From Tenacibaculum jejuense (GTDB lineage: Bacteria; Bacteroidota; Bacteroidia; Flavobacteriales; Flavobacteriaceae): a DNA stretch of 64,000 nucleotides. Below the pieces are notes generated by a model. That model was given only the letters and a program-made list of their open reading frames with translations, was not told where the DNA came from and ran no database searches. The DNA is taken from NCBI RefSeq assembly GCF_900198195.1, contig NZ_LT899436.1, forward strand, positions 1,696,001-1,760,000, read 5' to 3'. The translations under genes were made by a program, and so were the position numbers. Positions 38,460-47,121 of this stretch are shown here, piece after piece. The stretch's first letter is position 1; each line of letters opens with the position of its first letter.

Positions 38460-38951
38460 ATGAAAAAGATATTATTATTAATCTTTGTCATTACTGCTTC
38501 TGTAGTATTGGCACAAGACTTACCATCTGAACCTAGAGACGGATATGCTTTTCCATTAGGAAGTAAATTTCGAATAAAACTTTACCCTGTTGACTCAGTA
38601 AGTTTTAATTATTCTATCGTGAAATTTGAACGTACAGATAAAATTGTTGAAATATGGGATAATGATAGTTTATTTGAAAAAGAAGGTGAGAAGGGAACTA
38701 TAGATTTCTTTTTCGGTTTAGGAACTAATGGCAAAACAGAAGAAGAAAGAATAAAGAATAAAAAAGTTCTTTTATTGATTAAAAACAGATCAAAATATTC
38801 TTTAAGTTATACTTCAGATATTCAAAGAGAAGAGAATGGAGAATTTACGAAAACTTCAAATGTTGGTTCTCATTCTGGTCTTAAAGCTATTGAAATGTGG
38901 CCCTATATGATATATCAAATAGGGTTAAAAGAATTTAAAAAAATGAAATAG
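38460..38951 (+). CDS. Small secreted hypothetical protein
   Basis: 163 residues with a cleavable signal (IFVITASVVLAQ). The mature part contains RDGYAFPLGSKFRIKLYPVDSVSFNYSIVKFERTDKIVEIW and FFFGLGTNGKT, predicted beta-rich. No recognised domain. It follows the symporter gene by 21 bases and may share its transcript, so a periplasmic role linked to the same substrate is possible but unproven. Confidence 0.7.
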   Translation: MKKILLLIFVITASVVLAQDLPSEPRDGYAFPLGSKFRIKLYPVDSVSFNYSIVKFERTDKIVEIWDNDSLFEKEGEKGTIDFFFGLGTNGKTEEERIKNKKVLLLIKNRSKYSLSYTSDIQREENGEFTKTSNVGSHSGLKAIEMWPYMIYQIGLKEFKKMK

Positions 38952-38969
38952 CATAACTACTAGAACCTA

Positions 38970-39497
38970 TTATTTTTTGTTTTTTCTAGCACGTTTTTCT
39001 TTATAAAAATTCTTATCAGCTACATAAATTGTCTTATGAACTTCACAAAAGACTTTTGAGTTTGTTTTGTCTGTAAGTAGTGTGGTTTTTATAATTTCAA
39101 TTTCCTTTTCTTCTAAAACTCGTTGTTTAATTTGATCAAGTTCTTCTGTAGAGAAAGTAAAATCAGCATATACATCTTCTTTTGCAGGTCGTTTAAAATA
39201 AACTTCAGCAGACTTATCCCAAACCACATAATTATCTCCAATAAGATTAATTAATTGTACCATAGGAATCGGATCTACAGCAGAAAACAAACTACCACCA
39301 AAAATAGAATTTACATAATTTCTATTCTTGTAGCTTAAACGAATTTTAGCTCTAACGTGTAATAAATCATTAGATACTTCAATAATCCTTCCTGTACTTC
39401 TTCTGTACATTGGAGAGAGATTGAATCCATGTTTAAAAAGCTTTGATTTAGAAATAAACTTAGTGCCTACTTCAGCGATTTTTTTGTAAACAGACAT
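38970..39497 (-). CDS. DUF4442 hotdog-fold (thioesterase-like) protein
   Basis: 175 residues. The central region matches the DUF4442 hotdog pattern: RIIEVSNDLLHVRAKIRLSYKNRNYVNSIFGGSLFSAVDPIPMVQLINLIGDNYVVWDKSAEVYFKRPA, with the FGGSLFSAVDP loop at the usual active-site helix. Hotdog proteins hydrolyse or bind acyl thioesters; the substrate is unknown. The C-terminal end is basic (KEKRARKNKK). Confidence 0.8.
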   Translation of the reverse strand: MSVYKKIAEVGTKFISKSKLFKHGFNLSPMYRRSTGRIIEVSNDLLHVRAKIRLSYKNRNYVNSIFGGSLFSAVDPIPMVQLINLIGDNYVVWDKSAEVYFKRPAKEDVYADFTFSTEELDQIKQRVLEEKEIEIIKTTLLTDKTNSKVFCEVHKTIYVADKNFYKEKRARKNKK

Positions 39498-39591
39498 AAA
39501 ATTTTAATATGCTTCAAATATAATTGAAGTTTCTAGATTTTTAATTTATTGCTATCTTTTTAGATGTTAGAATGATTTTTTCAGTGAACTA

Positions 39592-39927
39592 CTATTTATC
39601 ACAACCACCAACTACTTTAGAAAAATCATAAGATTCTCCATGTTTAAAATAAACATAAGAATTTTTCACATGTGTAGTTTTTTCAAGTACGGTATAATCG
39701 TATTCTACAGCAATAACATACATATTAGTTCCAGGAGTCGGATTTAAATTTCCAAAAGTTACATTTGAAATTTTTGCTTCTTTAGGAACATTATTACAAT
39801 CCTTAATTCGCTTAATACTAGAAATGTCTTTAACTATTTGCTGTTCTAGTGTTAACTTTTCTCCGCAAGAACATAGCAATGTTAGTAGAAAAATAAAAAG
39901 GCTAGTATATTTGATTGTTCTATTCAT
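39592..39927 (-). CDS. Small hypothetical lipoprotein
   Basis: 111 residues with an SPII signal (lipobox LCSC, Cys21). The remainder has a strand-rich core (NMYVIAVEYDYTVLEKTTHVKNSYVYFKHG) and two further cysteines, Cys43-region RIKDCNN and the C-terminal GGCDK, which might form a disulfide. No family recognised. Confidence 0.65.
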   Translation of the reverse strand: MNRTIKYTSLFIFLLTLLCSCGEKLTLEQQIVKDISSIKRIKDCNNVPKEAKISNVTFGNLNPTPGTNMYVIAVEYDYTVLEKTTHVKNSYVYFKHGESYDFSKVVGGCDK

Positions 39928-39987
39928 AGTTCTATAAATTATTTGGATAAATATATAAGTTTATTCCCTCAATTAGTATAGTGGAGC

Positions 39988-40023
39988 CAATAAAAAAACT
40001 CGAATTCTATGAATCCGAGTTTT
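39988..40023 (-). terminator. Terminator of the DUF2911 gene
   Basis: On the minus strand AAAACTCGGATTC pairs with GAATTCGAGTTTT (one G:U wobble, three-base loop), followed by TTTATTGG. The asymmetry of the wobble and T-run shows it works for the minus strand. Confidence 0.8.
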
Positions 40024-40048
40024 AAACTTTTAATTTAAGGAAGATATA

Positions 40049-40894
40049 TTAAGCTCCCCATTCTTTAAGAGAGTCTTTATTTAATTTAATATAATCTGCA
40101 TTTCCAGCTTTTTCAGCATGCATTAAAGAAGCCTTTGCAGCTTTAATAGCACCTTTTTTATTTCCTGCTTTAGCATGGATTAAAGATTGCTTACGTAAAT
40201 ACCAAAAACGTGGTTGATCTTTAGTCATTTCAATAGCTTTATCAATCCATTGTTGCGCTTTTGCGATATCTTTACCTTCATCTAAATAATAAGATGCAGC
40301 AGCATAGTAATCGTTTGGACCAGGACCAGCCATTACTTTATCGATACTAGCAGAAACAGCTTTATCGGTAGGAACATTGAATTTAATTCCAGCATAAGCA
40401 TTTTCCCATAAAATACCTAAAACAGCAGAACCATTTTTAACATCATCAATTGTGATTGTAAATGTTTCAACAGTCATTGGCATTTTTTCAACCTTAGCAG
40501 TTGTAGTTAAAGCAACTTTAGATTGATCAAATTTTCTTGGAGTTCCCCAGTTATTTGTATCGCTGTAAAACATTACTTCCCAAGAAGAAGCATTTGGCTT
40601 AGAAAAAATTGCATAAGAACCTTTTTTAAGAGTTTTACCATCAATAGTAACATCATCACTAAATGTAACAACTGTATTTTTGTTAGCTCCAGTTCTCCAT
40701 AATTTTCCGTAAGGAACTAAATTTCCAAAAACTTTTCTTCCTTTAACTCCTGGTCTAGAGTATTCTACAGTAACATCAGTTAATCCAACTTGCTGCTCAA
40801 TTTTTGCAGAAGGGCTAGGTTGTGGAGTTTTTACTTGTGCATAACCTGATAAAGTTAGTGAAGCTACAAATAAGCTTAAAAGTATTTTTTTCAT
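40049..40894 (-). CDS. Secreted DUF2911 protein
   Basis: 281 residues with signal peptide (ASLTLSGYAQ). DUF2911 core: PSPSAKIEQQVGLTDVTVEYSRPGVKGRKVFG, GKLWRTGANKNTVVTFSDDVTIDGKTLKKGSYAIF and FYSDTNNWGTPRKFD. A C-terminal TPR-like helical part (AASYYLDEGKDIAKAQQWIDKAI) follows, with Leu/Ala repeats. The domain is widespread in Bacteroidota and of unknown function; export to periplasm is expected. Divergent from the aquaporin gene. Confidence 0.85.
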   Translation of the reverse strand: MKKILLSLFVASLTLSGYAQVKTPQPSPSAKIEQQVGLTDVTVEYSRPGVKGRKVFGNLVPYGKLWRTGANKNTVVTFSDDVTIDGKTLKKGSYAIFSKPNASSWEVMFYSDTNNWGTPRKFDQSKVALTTTAKVEKMPMTVETFTITIDDVKNGSAVLGILWENAYAGIKFNVPTDKAVSASIDKVMAGPGPNDYYAAASYYLDEGKDIAKAQQWIDKAIEMTKDQPRFWYLRKQSLIHAKAGNKKGAIKAAKASLMHAEKAGNADYIKLNKDSLKEWGA

Positions 40895-40979
40895 GTTGAT
40901 AAAAGTTTGTTTTTGTACTTTATAAAATTACGGCTAAATGAAATGATAAATGTTAACAAAAACTTAAAATACGAGATTG

Positions 40980-40987
40980 TATCTTTG
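40980..40987 (+). promoter_or_regulatory. -7 promoter element placed 5 bases before the aquaporin ATG
   Basis: TATCTTTG matches TAnnTTTG exactly. The ATG at 40993 is only five bases after it, so transcription would start at or next to the start codon, giving a leaderless mRNA. Confidence 0.5.
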
Positions 40988-40992
40988 CTTTC

Positions 40993-41655
40993 ATGAAAAA
41001 ATACATATCAGAATTTGTAGGAACTTTCGCACTTATTTTTTGTGGAACTGGAGCTATGACAATTAATGAAGTAACGAACGGATCTATTGGTCATGTTGGT
41101 GTAGCAATTACTTGGGGATTAATAGTTATGGCAATGATTTATGCTTTTGGTGAAATCTCTGGAGCTCACTTTAATCCAGCTGTTTCTATATCTTTTGCTT
41201 ATGCGAAGAAATTCTCATGGAAAGAAGTTCCTAAGTATATATTAGCTCAAACTTTAGGAGCTTTGGCAGCAAGTTTACTATTGTTCTTTTTATTTCCTGA
41301 AAGTGAATTTTATGGAGTAACAATTCCGTCAACAGATGCAATGCGTGCCTTTGTTTTAGAATTATTACTAACGTTTTTCCTTATGGTTACTATTATAAAT
41401 GTTTCTACAGGAAGTAAGGAAGTAGGAGTAATGGCAGGAATTGCAATTGGAGGTGTAGTTTTATTAGAAGCAATGTTTGCAGGTCCAATTACAAAAGCTT
41501 CTATGAATCCAGCTCGATCAATAGCTCCAGCTTTAGTTTCTGGTCATTTAGAACATTTATGGTTATATATTTTGGCACCAATTATAGGAGCTTTATTAGC
41601 TGTAGCTACTTGTAAATTAGTAAAAGATGATAACTGTTGTGACGAAGGTTGTTAG
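40993..41655 (+). CDS. Aquaporin (MIP family channel)
   Basis: 220 residues, six membrane helices. Both half-helix motifs are present: HFNPAVS and SMNPARS, and the N-terminal EFVGTFALIFCGTGA is typical. The C-terminus is acidic and Cys-rich (DDNCCDEGC), an unusual tail. It passes water and/or small solutes across the inner membrane; the residues after the second NPA (ARS) favour a water-selective (AqpZ-like) channel, but that is not certain. Confidence 0.9.
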   Translation: MKKYISEFVGTFALIFCGTGAMTINEVTNGSIGHVGVAITWGLIVMAMIYAFGEISGAHFNPAVSISFAYAKKFSWKEVPKYILAQTLGALAASLLLFFLFPESEFYGVTIPSTDAMRAFVLELLLTFFLMVTIINVSTGSKEVGVMAGIAIGGVVLLEAMFAGPITKASMNPARSIAPALVSGHLEHLWLYILAPIIGALLAVATCKLVKDDNCCDEGC

Positions 41656-41884
41656 TAATATAAATGATATTTGATAAATAGTTTAAAGCGTCTTGTACTT
41701 CATTAATTAACTTGGCTTTATATAAGAATTTATAACTATCAAAATTATCACTTCGATAAAGTCAGCTTTAATGACTAAAAGTTGATTTTAGATACACAAT
41801 CATTCCATTATTTATTTTATTCAAAATGAGATTTTAAGCTATACCACATTAATTAATGTTTAATTTTTTAGTGATCTATTCGCA

Positions 41885-43525
41885 TTAACTATACTTTCTT
41901 TTTCTTAGATAATTAAATACAAATCCGAAAGCTAGTAATAGAGATATAGGTAACACAATATTAAATAATTGCCAAGATTTTTTCTCACTGTAAGCTCTTT
42001 TCTTATCTAAAACTCTAAGTTGTACAGATTTATTTTTTAAATCTATTAAGCCATTATCATCTAAAAGATAATCTACAGTATTTACAAGAAAATCTTTGTT
42101 TCCGAAGCGTTCTTGAGTCCATTTGTCAATACCTAAATCATAAGGTTTACCCTTTAACAATTGATTTTTTCCAATGTCTCCATCAGCAATAACAACCATT
42201 CTGTTGGATTTAGATTTTTCAGTATAGTTTTTAGAATCAAAAGGTTTTGTTCTACTTCTGTAAGCTGACTCAAATTCACCTTCTAATAAAACAGCTAATA
42301 ATTGGCTTCCAGCTCCGTATTCCTGTTGTTTCGGTTCTTGAGTTATACTTTCCAATTCGATAATTTTCGGAGTTCCAGAAAGTTTAGTTAATACAGAGCT
42401 AACTAAAAGAGGTGTTTTCTTTACATTTTTCTGAAGAGTGTCTAATTGCGTAGTAAACCTAAATCTTACAGGTAATACATTTTTCGTAATGGGATGCGAA
42501 GGATTTCCAGTAACTAAAGGATGATAAAACCAGTTGAAATTTTCAAATTGCGTTTGGTTTCCAGTATTACCAGCAGCTAAAGTTAATTTAGAAGCATATA
42601 AATCTTGAACTAATTTATTATTTACACGTACACCATAACTGAATAATAAATCAGTTAAATTTAAATCTCTTGGAAAAGCTAGCATTTTACCTTGATTGTA
42701 TAAACTATCGGTGTCTGCACTTAAGTTATCAATCATCCACAAAGTTTTACCACCATTCATGATATACTGATCTAAAGTCAATTTTTCTTTAGGAGTAAAT
42801 TTCTTTGTTGGTTTAGCTATTATCGATAAATTGAACTTTTTTAATTGTTCTAATGTTTTTTCAGGATTTTTATTTACAGAATCTAAAGTAAATTTAGCAA
42901 GTCTATATTTCTTTCCTAATTCACTTAAAAAACTATATAATTTAATGTCTTCAAGTTCTCCAATTCCTGAAATTACGGCTATGGTTTTAGGTTGTTCTTG
43001 TGTGATAACTTCAATTCCGCTAGCGAAAGAATGTTCTAAAGCTGCTATCGCATTTTCTAATTGTTCCTCTTGAGTTTTAAATAAGGAGTTTGATAGCAAA
43101 GAAACTTTTTGAGAACGGTTTTTATAGAAGATTTCAGCCCAAGGGAAAATAAAAGCTTCAGATAGTTTCCCGTCTTCTTCAACAGAAAGCTGACTAGGCA
43201 TCATTCCATTTTTAATTAACTCTTGTCTAATATCATATGGATCGATAAAACGAAAACGAACATTTCTGTTTTTAGCTTCAAGTTCTTCTAGAAACTGACG
43301 CGTTTCAATTTGCAAACGCTGAAATTCAGAAGGAAAATCTCCTTCTAAATATACATTTATGATTAAGTCAGTATCCAATTCATTTAATAAATCAACAGTA
43401 ACTTCTGATAATGTGTAGCGTTTGTCTTTTGTTAAATCGAATCGTTTAAAAAAAGAGTTACTTAAAAAATTAAGTACTAATATTCCAACGATAACAATAA
43501 CTATATTTTTAAATTTCTTATTCAT
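41885..43525 (-). CDS. gldG: Gliding motility ABC transporter component GldG
   Basis: 546 residues with one N-terminal helix (residues ~8-24), a large extracytoplasmic part (ABC-type uncharacterised transport / GldG domain) and a C-terminal helix (about 520-538) before a basic end. The conserved DLTKDKRYTLSEVT start and GELEDIKLYSFLSELGKKY core identify it. With GldF and the separately encoded GldA it forms an ABC transporter required for gliding in some flavobacteria. The start overlaps the gldF stop by eight bases, so the two are translationally coupled. Confidence 0.93.
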   Translation of the reverse strand: MNKKFKNIVIVIVGILVLNFLSNSFFKRFDLTKDKRYTLSEVTVDLLNELDTDLIINVYLEGDFPSEFQRLQIETRQFLEELEAKNRNVRFRFIDPYDIRQELIKNGMMPSQLSVEEDGKLSEAFIFPWAEIFYKNRSQKVSLLSNSLFKTQEEQLENAIAALEHSFASGIEVITQEQPKTIAVISGIGELEDIKLYSFLSELGKKYRLAKFTLDSVNKNPEKTLEQLKKFNLSIIAKPTKKFTPKEKLTLDQYIMNGGKTLWMIDNLSADTDSLYNQGKMLAFPRDLNLTDLLFSYGVRVNNKLVQDLYASKLTLAAGNTGNQTQFENFNWFYHPLVTGNPSHPITKNVLPVRFRFTTQLDTLQKNVKKTPLLVSSVLTKLSGTPKIIELESITQEPKQQEYGAGSQLLAVLLEGEFESAYRSRTKPFDSKNYTEKSKSNRMVVIADGDIGKNQLLKGKPYDLGIDKWTQERFGNKDFLVNTVDYLLDDNGLIDLKNKSVQLRVLDKKRAYSEKKSWQLFNIVLPISLLLAFGFVFNYLRKRKYS

Positions 43526-44237
43526 TTTCTAATCGCGTTTTAGTGATGAATAAAAAGACGAATGTAATACTGATAAAGTAAACTAGATCTCTCGTGTCTA
43601 CAACTCCTCTACTGATACTTTTAAAGTGTTCGTTAAATCCGAAATTTCTAATGTAATAATTAGAACTATTAGATAAACCAGCTATGGAATCAAAACCATA
43701 AAACATAAAAAAAGATATAACTATTCCTAGAATGAAAGCAATAATTTGATTTTTAGATAGGGTAGAGGTAAATAATCCAATAGCTGTGTAGGCTGATGCT
43801 AAAAATAATAAACCAAAATAAGAGCCAATTAAACTTCCAGAATCTAAGTTTCCTTTAGGGTTTCCTAATGTATAAATACTATATACATACGTTAATGTAG
43901 GTAATAAAGCTATTATGACTAAAATTAAACTAGCTAAAAATTTTCCTAAAACAATATTCCAATTAGTTAAAGGTTTGGTTTTTAAAATTTCAATGGTTCC
44001 TAAGTTATATTCATCAGCAAAACTTTTCATGGTTATAGCCGGAATCAAAAATAAAAATAGCCAAGGCGCTAAATAGAAAAATGAGTTCAAATCAGCATAA
44101 CCAGCATTTAAAATATTGAAATTATCATTGAAAACCCACAAGAATAAACCGTTTACTAATAAGAAAACACCAATAACCAAATATGCTATTGTTGATCCAA
44201 AGAAAGAATTAAGTTCTTTTTTTAATATTGATTTCAT
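43518..44237 (-). CDS. gldF: Gliding motility ABC transporter permease GldF
   Basis: 239 residues with six membrane helices, an ABC-2 type permease. Features: KKELNSFFGSTIAYLVIGVFLLVNGLFLWVF, SFADEYNLGTIEILKTKPLTNWNIVLGKF, and AIGLFTSTLSKNQIIAF. It lies three bases after the ABM gene and overlaps gldG, so it belongs to a four-gene transcript with the SAM hydrolase. No gldA ATPase gene lies in the window. Confidence 0.93.
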   Translation of the reverse strand: MKSILKKELNSFFGSTIAYLVIGVFLLVNGLFLWVFNDNFNILNAGYADLNSFFYLAPWLFLFLIPAITMKSFADEYNLGTIEILKTKPLTNWNIVLGKFLASLILVIIALLPTLTYVYSIYTLGNPKGNLDSGSLIGSYFGLLFLASAYTAIGLFTSTLSKNQIIAFILGIVISFFMFYGFDSIAGLSNSSNYYIRNFGFNEHFKSISRGVVDTRDLVYFISITFVFLFITKTRLENE

Positions 44238-44240
44238 AAT

Positions 44241-44537
44241 TTAAGTCAAACTTACAACTTTATCAACACTCCAAGCAAGAGGCTTGTCGTTAAAAAACAC
44301 TTTAGTTTCTGCCCATATAGATTTAAATAATTCAGAGTTTCTGTAATTTTCTAAATCTTGTTCTTCATTCCAATAACTATAGGTAAAGAAAATATTCGGA
44401 TTTGTTTTATCTCTATACAATTCTAATAAACGACAGCCAGGAGATTTTCGTATATATTCTTTTTTTTGATCAAAGTTAGCTAAGAAAGTTTCTATTTTTT
44501 CTGGTTGAAAGCTCATTTTAACGATACGAACAAACAT
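44241..44537 (-). CDS. Antibiotic biosynthesis monooxygenase (ABM) domain protein
   Basis: 98 residues forming one ABM ferredoxin-like fold: VRIVKMSFQPEKIETFLANF at the N-terminus, SPGCRLLELYRDKTNPNIFFTYSYW in the centre. Single-domain ABM proteins include quinol monooxygenases and haem-degrading enzymes, but many are uncharacterised. It lies between the SAM hydrolase gene (10-base gap) and gldF (3-base gap). Confidence 0.85.
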   Translation of the reverse strand: MFVRIVKMSFQPEKIETFLANFDQKKEYIRKSPGCRLLELYRDKTNPNIFFTYSYWNEEQDLENYRNSELFKSIWAETKVFFNDKPLAWSVDKVVSLT

Positions 44538-44547
44538 AATATTTTAA

Positions 44548-45405
44548 TTAAACGGTTGTGAAATCTGGTTTTTCTTCTTCATGAAACTCAACAGAAATTG
44601 TGTCTCTGTATCGCAAACCAAGAAGGGAAGAAGCACCTCCTACAGTTTTTAAGTTACTTCTAAAAACAGCAATTTCTAGATAGCCAGCAGTATTAAATAA
44701 AGCTAATTTACTTCCATCATATTGACGAATATCTTCACTGGTAAAGTTGACAATCTCATTATATTTATTGAAGATTTTTTTAAAAGTATAACGCCTAGCA
44801 GTAACGGTAAAGTCTCTTCCTTTACCAATCTCATCAAACGCCTTTTTGCTGATATTACTAATTACATTTCCATAATTGTCTATGTAAATAACACCACCAA
44901 CAATCAAATTTCGATCTTGATTAACTTTTGGTTGAATTTCTATTAATTTCTTATGTGATTGTATTTCTTTTCCAATCACATCTAATTTTCCACCTCTAGC
45001 AATAAAAGTGGCTACTTTTACAAATATATCTAATACAGGAAAACTACTTTCTATATGGTTATGAATATTAATTTCAACAATTTTAGCAGGTTGTACTTCA
45101 GAAGCAATCATACAAATTACTCCGTTATCCGGACAAATAAAGTAATGTCCGTCAAGTTCTATTGCTATATGTTTATTTTCTACACTTAATTCAGAATCTA
45201 CACCTATAATATGTATGGTTCCTTTTGGGAAACTCTTATAAGCATTTTTGAGTATATATGCAGTTTCAGTAATATTAAAAGGAGTAATAAGATGTGTAAT
45301 ATCAACAATTTTAGCGTCTGGTAACTCAGAATATATTGCACCTTTAACAGCACCAACAAAATGATCCTTAAGGCCAAAATCTGTAGTTAAAGTTATAAGC
45401 GCCAT
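44548..45405 (-). CDS. SAM hydrolase / S-adenosyl-L-methionine hydroxide adenosyltransferase
   Basis: 285 residues of the DUF62 / SAM_HAT family: ITLTTDFGLKDHFVGAVKGAI at the N-terminus, VGVDSELS, CPDNGVICMI, and VIYIDNYGNVISNI later. The DFG...D and the Asp/Arg/His positions are as in SAM hydroxide adenosyltransferases, which split SAM into adenosine and methionine with water. It heads the operon that contains gldF and gldG; a functional link to gliding is not evident. It is divergent from phoH. Confidence 0.9.
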   Translation of the reverse strand: MALITLTTDFGLKDHFVGAVKGAIYSELPDAKIVDITHLITPFNITETAYILKNAYKSFPKGTIHIIGVDSELSVENKHIAIELDGHYFICPDNGVICMIASEVQPAKIVEINIHNHIESSFPVLDIFVKVATFIARGGKLDVIGKEIQSHKKLIEIQPKVNQDRNLIVGGVIYIDNYGNVISNISKKAFDEIGKGRDFTVTARRYTFKKIFNKYNEIVNFTSEDIRQYDGSKLALFNTAGYLEIAVFRSNLKTVGGASSLLGLRYRDTISVEFHEEEKPDFTTV

Positions 45406-45457
45406 GTAATGCTTTAATTGTTAATTATTTTGTGAAAAACTCTATCGAAATTTAAGG

Positions 45458-45465
45458 CAAAGCTA
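45458..45465 (-). promoter_or_regulatory. -7 promoter element of the SAM hydrolase-gldFG operon
   Basis: Minus-strand TAGCTTTG is an exact TAnnTTTG match, 52 bases before the ATG at 45405. It is the only such match upstream of the four-gene unit. Confidence 0.5.
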
Positions 45466-45523
45466 CATAAATGAATAAAATAATTACTACATTTAAACAT
45501 AATAAAATTAAAAATTATAGCAT

Positions 45524-46477
45524 TTGAACGAAAGAGTTATTGAACTAACGGAAATTAATCCAAAAGAATTTTTCGGAGCACAAAATAGTACCATTTCCTT
45601 ATTAAAAAATTATTTTCCTAAAATTAAAATTGTAGCCAGAGGCAATAAATTAAAAGTTTATGGAGATCCAGAAATTTTAGATGAATTTGAAATACGTTTA
45701 GAACGTTTAATTAAATATTTTAACAAGTATAATAAACTTGATGAGAATAGCATAGAGCGTATTTTAACTTCTAATGGAAAAGAAGAAGAAGAAAGAAAGT
45801 TTGGAGATAAAAGTGATATTCTTGTTCATGGAGTTAGTGGAAAAATTATCAAACCACAAACAGAGAACCAGCGTAAAATGGTTCAATTAATGAAAGAGAA
45901 TGACTTGTTATTTGCTGTTGGTCCAGCGGGAACAGGTAAAACATATACAGCAGTTGCTTTAGCAGTAAAAGCTTTAAAAGAAAAAGATGTTAGACGAATT
46001 ATTTTAACACGCCCTGCTGTAGAGTCTGGAGAAAACTTAGGTTTTTTACCAGGAGATTTAAAAGAAAAGTTAGATCCATATATGCAACCTCTATATGATG
46101 GTTTGCGAGATATGATTCCATCAGAAAAGTTACAAGCTTATATAGAAAACGGAACAATACAAATTGCACCTTTAGCATTTATGCGTGGTAGAACATTAGA
46201 TAACGCATTTGTAATTCTTGATGAAGCTCAAAACACAACTCATGCACAAATGAAAATGTTTTTAACGCGTATGGGTAAAAATGCAAAGTTTGTAATTACT
46301 GGAGATCCTGGCCAAATTGATTTACCTCGAAAACAGGTTTCAGGATTAAAAGAAGCACTATTGGCATTGAAAAGTATTGAAGGAGTTGGACAAATTTTCT
46401 TAGATGATAAAGATGTAGTTCGACACCGATTAGTGAAGAAAATTATTAAGGCTTATAAAAGTATAGAAACCGAATAA
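45524..46477 (+). CDS. phoH: PhoH-like ATPase, TTG start
   Basis: 317 residues. An N-terminal KH-like region (~1-80) precedes the P-loop ATPase domain with GPAGTGKTYTA, ILTRPAVESGE, FVILDEAQNTT and FVITGDPGQIDLP. PhoH proteins are ATPases linked to RNA metabolism, often together with YbeY. The conserved N-terminal region (NERVIELTEINPKEFFG) begins directly at the TTG at 45524; no ATG lies near enough to replace it, so a TTG start is required. Confidence 0.9.
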   Translation: MNERVIELTEINPKEFFGAQNSTISLLKNYFPKIKIVARGNKLKVYGDPEILDEFEIRLERLIKYFNKYNKLDENSIERILTSNGKEEEERKFGDKSDILVHGVSGKIIKPQTENQRKMVQLMKENDLLFAVGPAGTGKTYTAVALAVKALKEKDVRRIILTRPAVESGENLGFLPGDLKEKLDPYMQPLYDGLRDMIPSEKLQAYIENGTIQIAPLAFMRGRTLDNAFVILDEAQNTTHAQMKMFLTRMGKNAKFVITGDPGQIDLPRKQVSGLKEALLALKSIEGVGQIFLDDKDVVRHRLVKKIIKAYKSIETE

Positions 46478-46478
46478 T

Positions 46479-47087
46479 TTGATTTTTAAAAAACTAAGTT
46501 TACAAGAGAATTTCTATGTCTTATACGTTTACTTTATTCTATTAGGAATAGTAAGTGACGCGCTTTTTTATGCAGTGTTAGGAGTTCAATATTTGAATTA
46601 CGTATCTATTTTAGATGCTTTAATATCTCCTTTTAGTTTACTAACAGATAGTTTAAAGTTAACATTAGCATTAGTCATTTGTTTTTTTCTTCTATATAAA
46701 TACGTAACTAAATGGTCTTACACACTCCATAAAAAGTACAAACACAAAAAGTGGTATGGAAAAATACACAACATAGAGCGTAGAGAAAAAGCGTTTAAAG
46801 ACTTAGAAGAGAAAAAAGGACTAGCAGAAGGTTTGTTATTTTTATTTTTTATTCTGTTTGTCTCTTTAAGATTAGGAATGGGCTTGGGAAAAAATCATAA
46901 GATTAAGACTAAAGAAATCAAACCTAATTATGAGTTAACATTTAAAGATAATTCTCAAAAAGACGTTCAAGTTATCGGTCAAAATAGTTCATTTATATTT
47001 TATGTTGAGCATAAAGAAAAAGTAGTTTCTGTTACACCAATTTCTGATAATATTAAGCAGATAAAAAGAATTCCTAAAAAAGATTAA
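46479..47087 (+). CDS. Membrane protein of unknown function downstream of phoH
   Basis: 202 residues with a TTG start (46479), one base after the phoH stop. Three membrane helices (about 13-33, 60-80 and 112-130) flank a very basic loop ([12 protein letters not shown]), and a C-terminal soluble part (~150-200) is beta-rich. No family recognised. Co-transcription with phoH is likely. The first ATG is at residue 120, inside the third helix, so the TTG start is preferred. Confidence 0.65.
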   Translation: MIFKKLSLQENFYVLYVYFILLGIVSDALFYAVLGVQYLNYVSILDALISPFSLLTDSLKLTLALVICFFLLYKYVTKWSYTLHKKYKHKKWYGKIHNIERREKAFKDLEEKKGLAEGLLFLFFILFVSLRLGMGLGKNHKIKTKEIKPNYELTFKDNSQKDVQVIGQNSSFIFYVEHKEKVVSVTPISDNIKQIKRIPKKD

Positions 47088-47093
47088 AAAGTT

Positions 47094-47101
47094 TACTTTT
47101 G
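47094..47101 (+). promoter_or_regulatory. -7 promoter element of purC
   Basis: TACTTTTG matches TAnnTTTG, 20 bases before the purC ATG at 47122. It lies immediately after the stop of the membrane protein gene. Confidence 0.5.
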
Positions 47102-47121
47102 CGGTTTACAACAACGCAACA

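Noticed and set aside
41656..41884. Possible small RNA or ORF between the aquaporin gene and gldG.
   Set aside because: No frame longer than a few codons, no strong hairpin with T-run and no promoter match; only a weak AGTCA/TGACT repeat.
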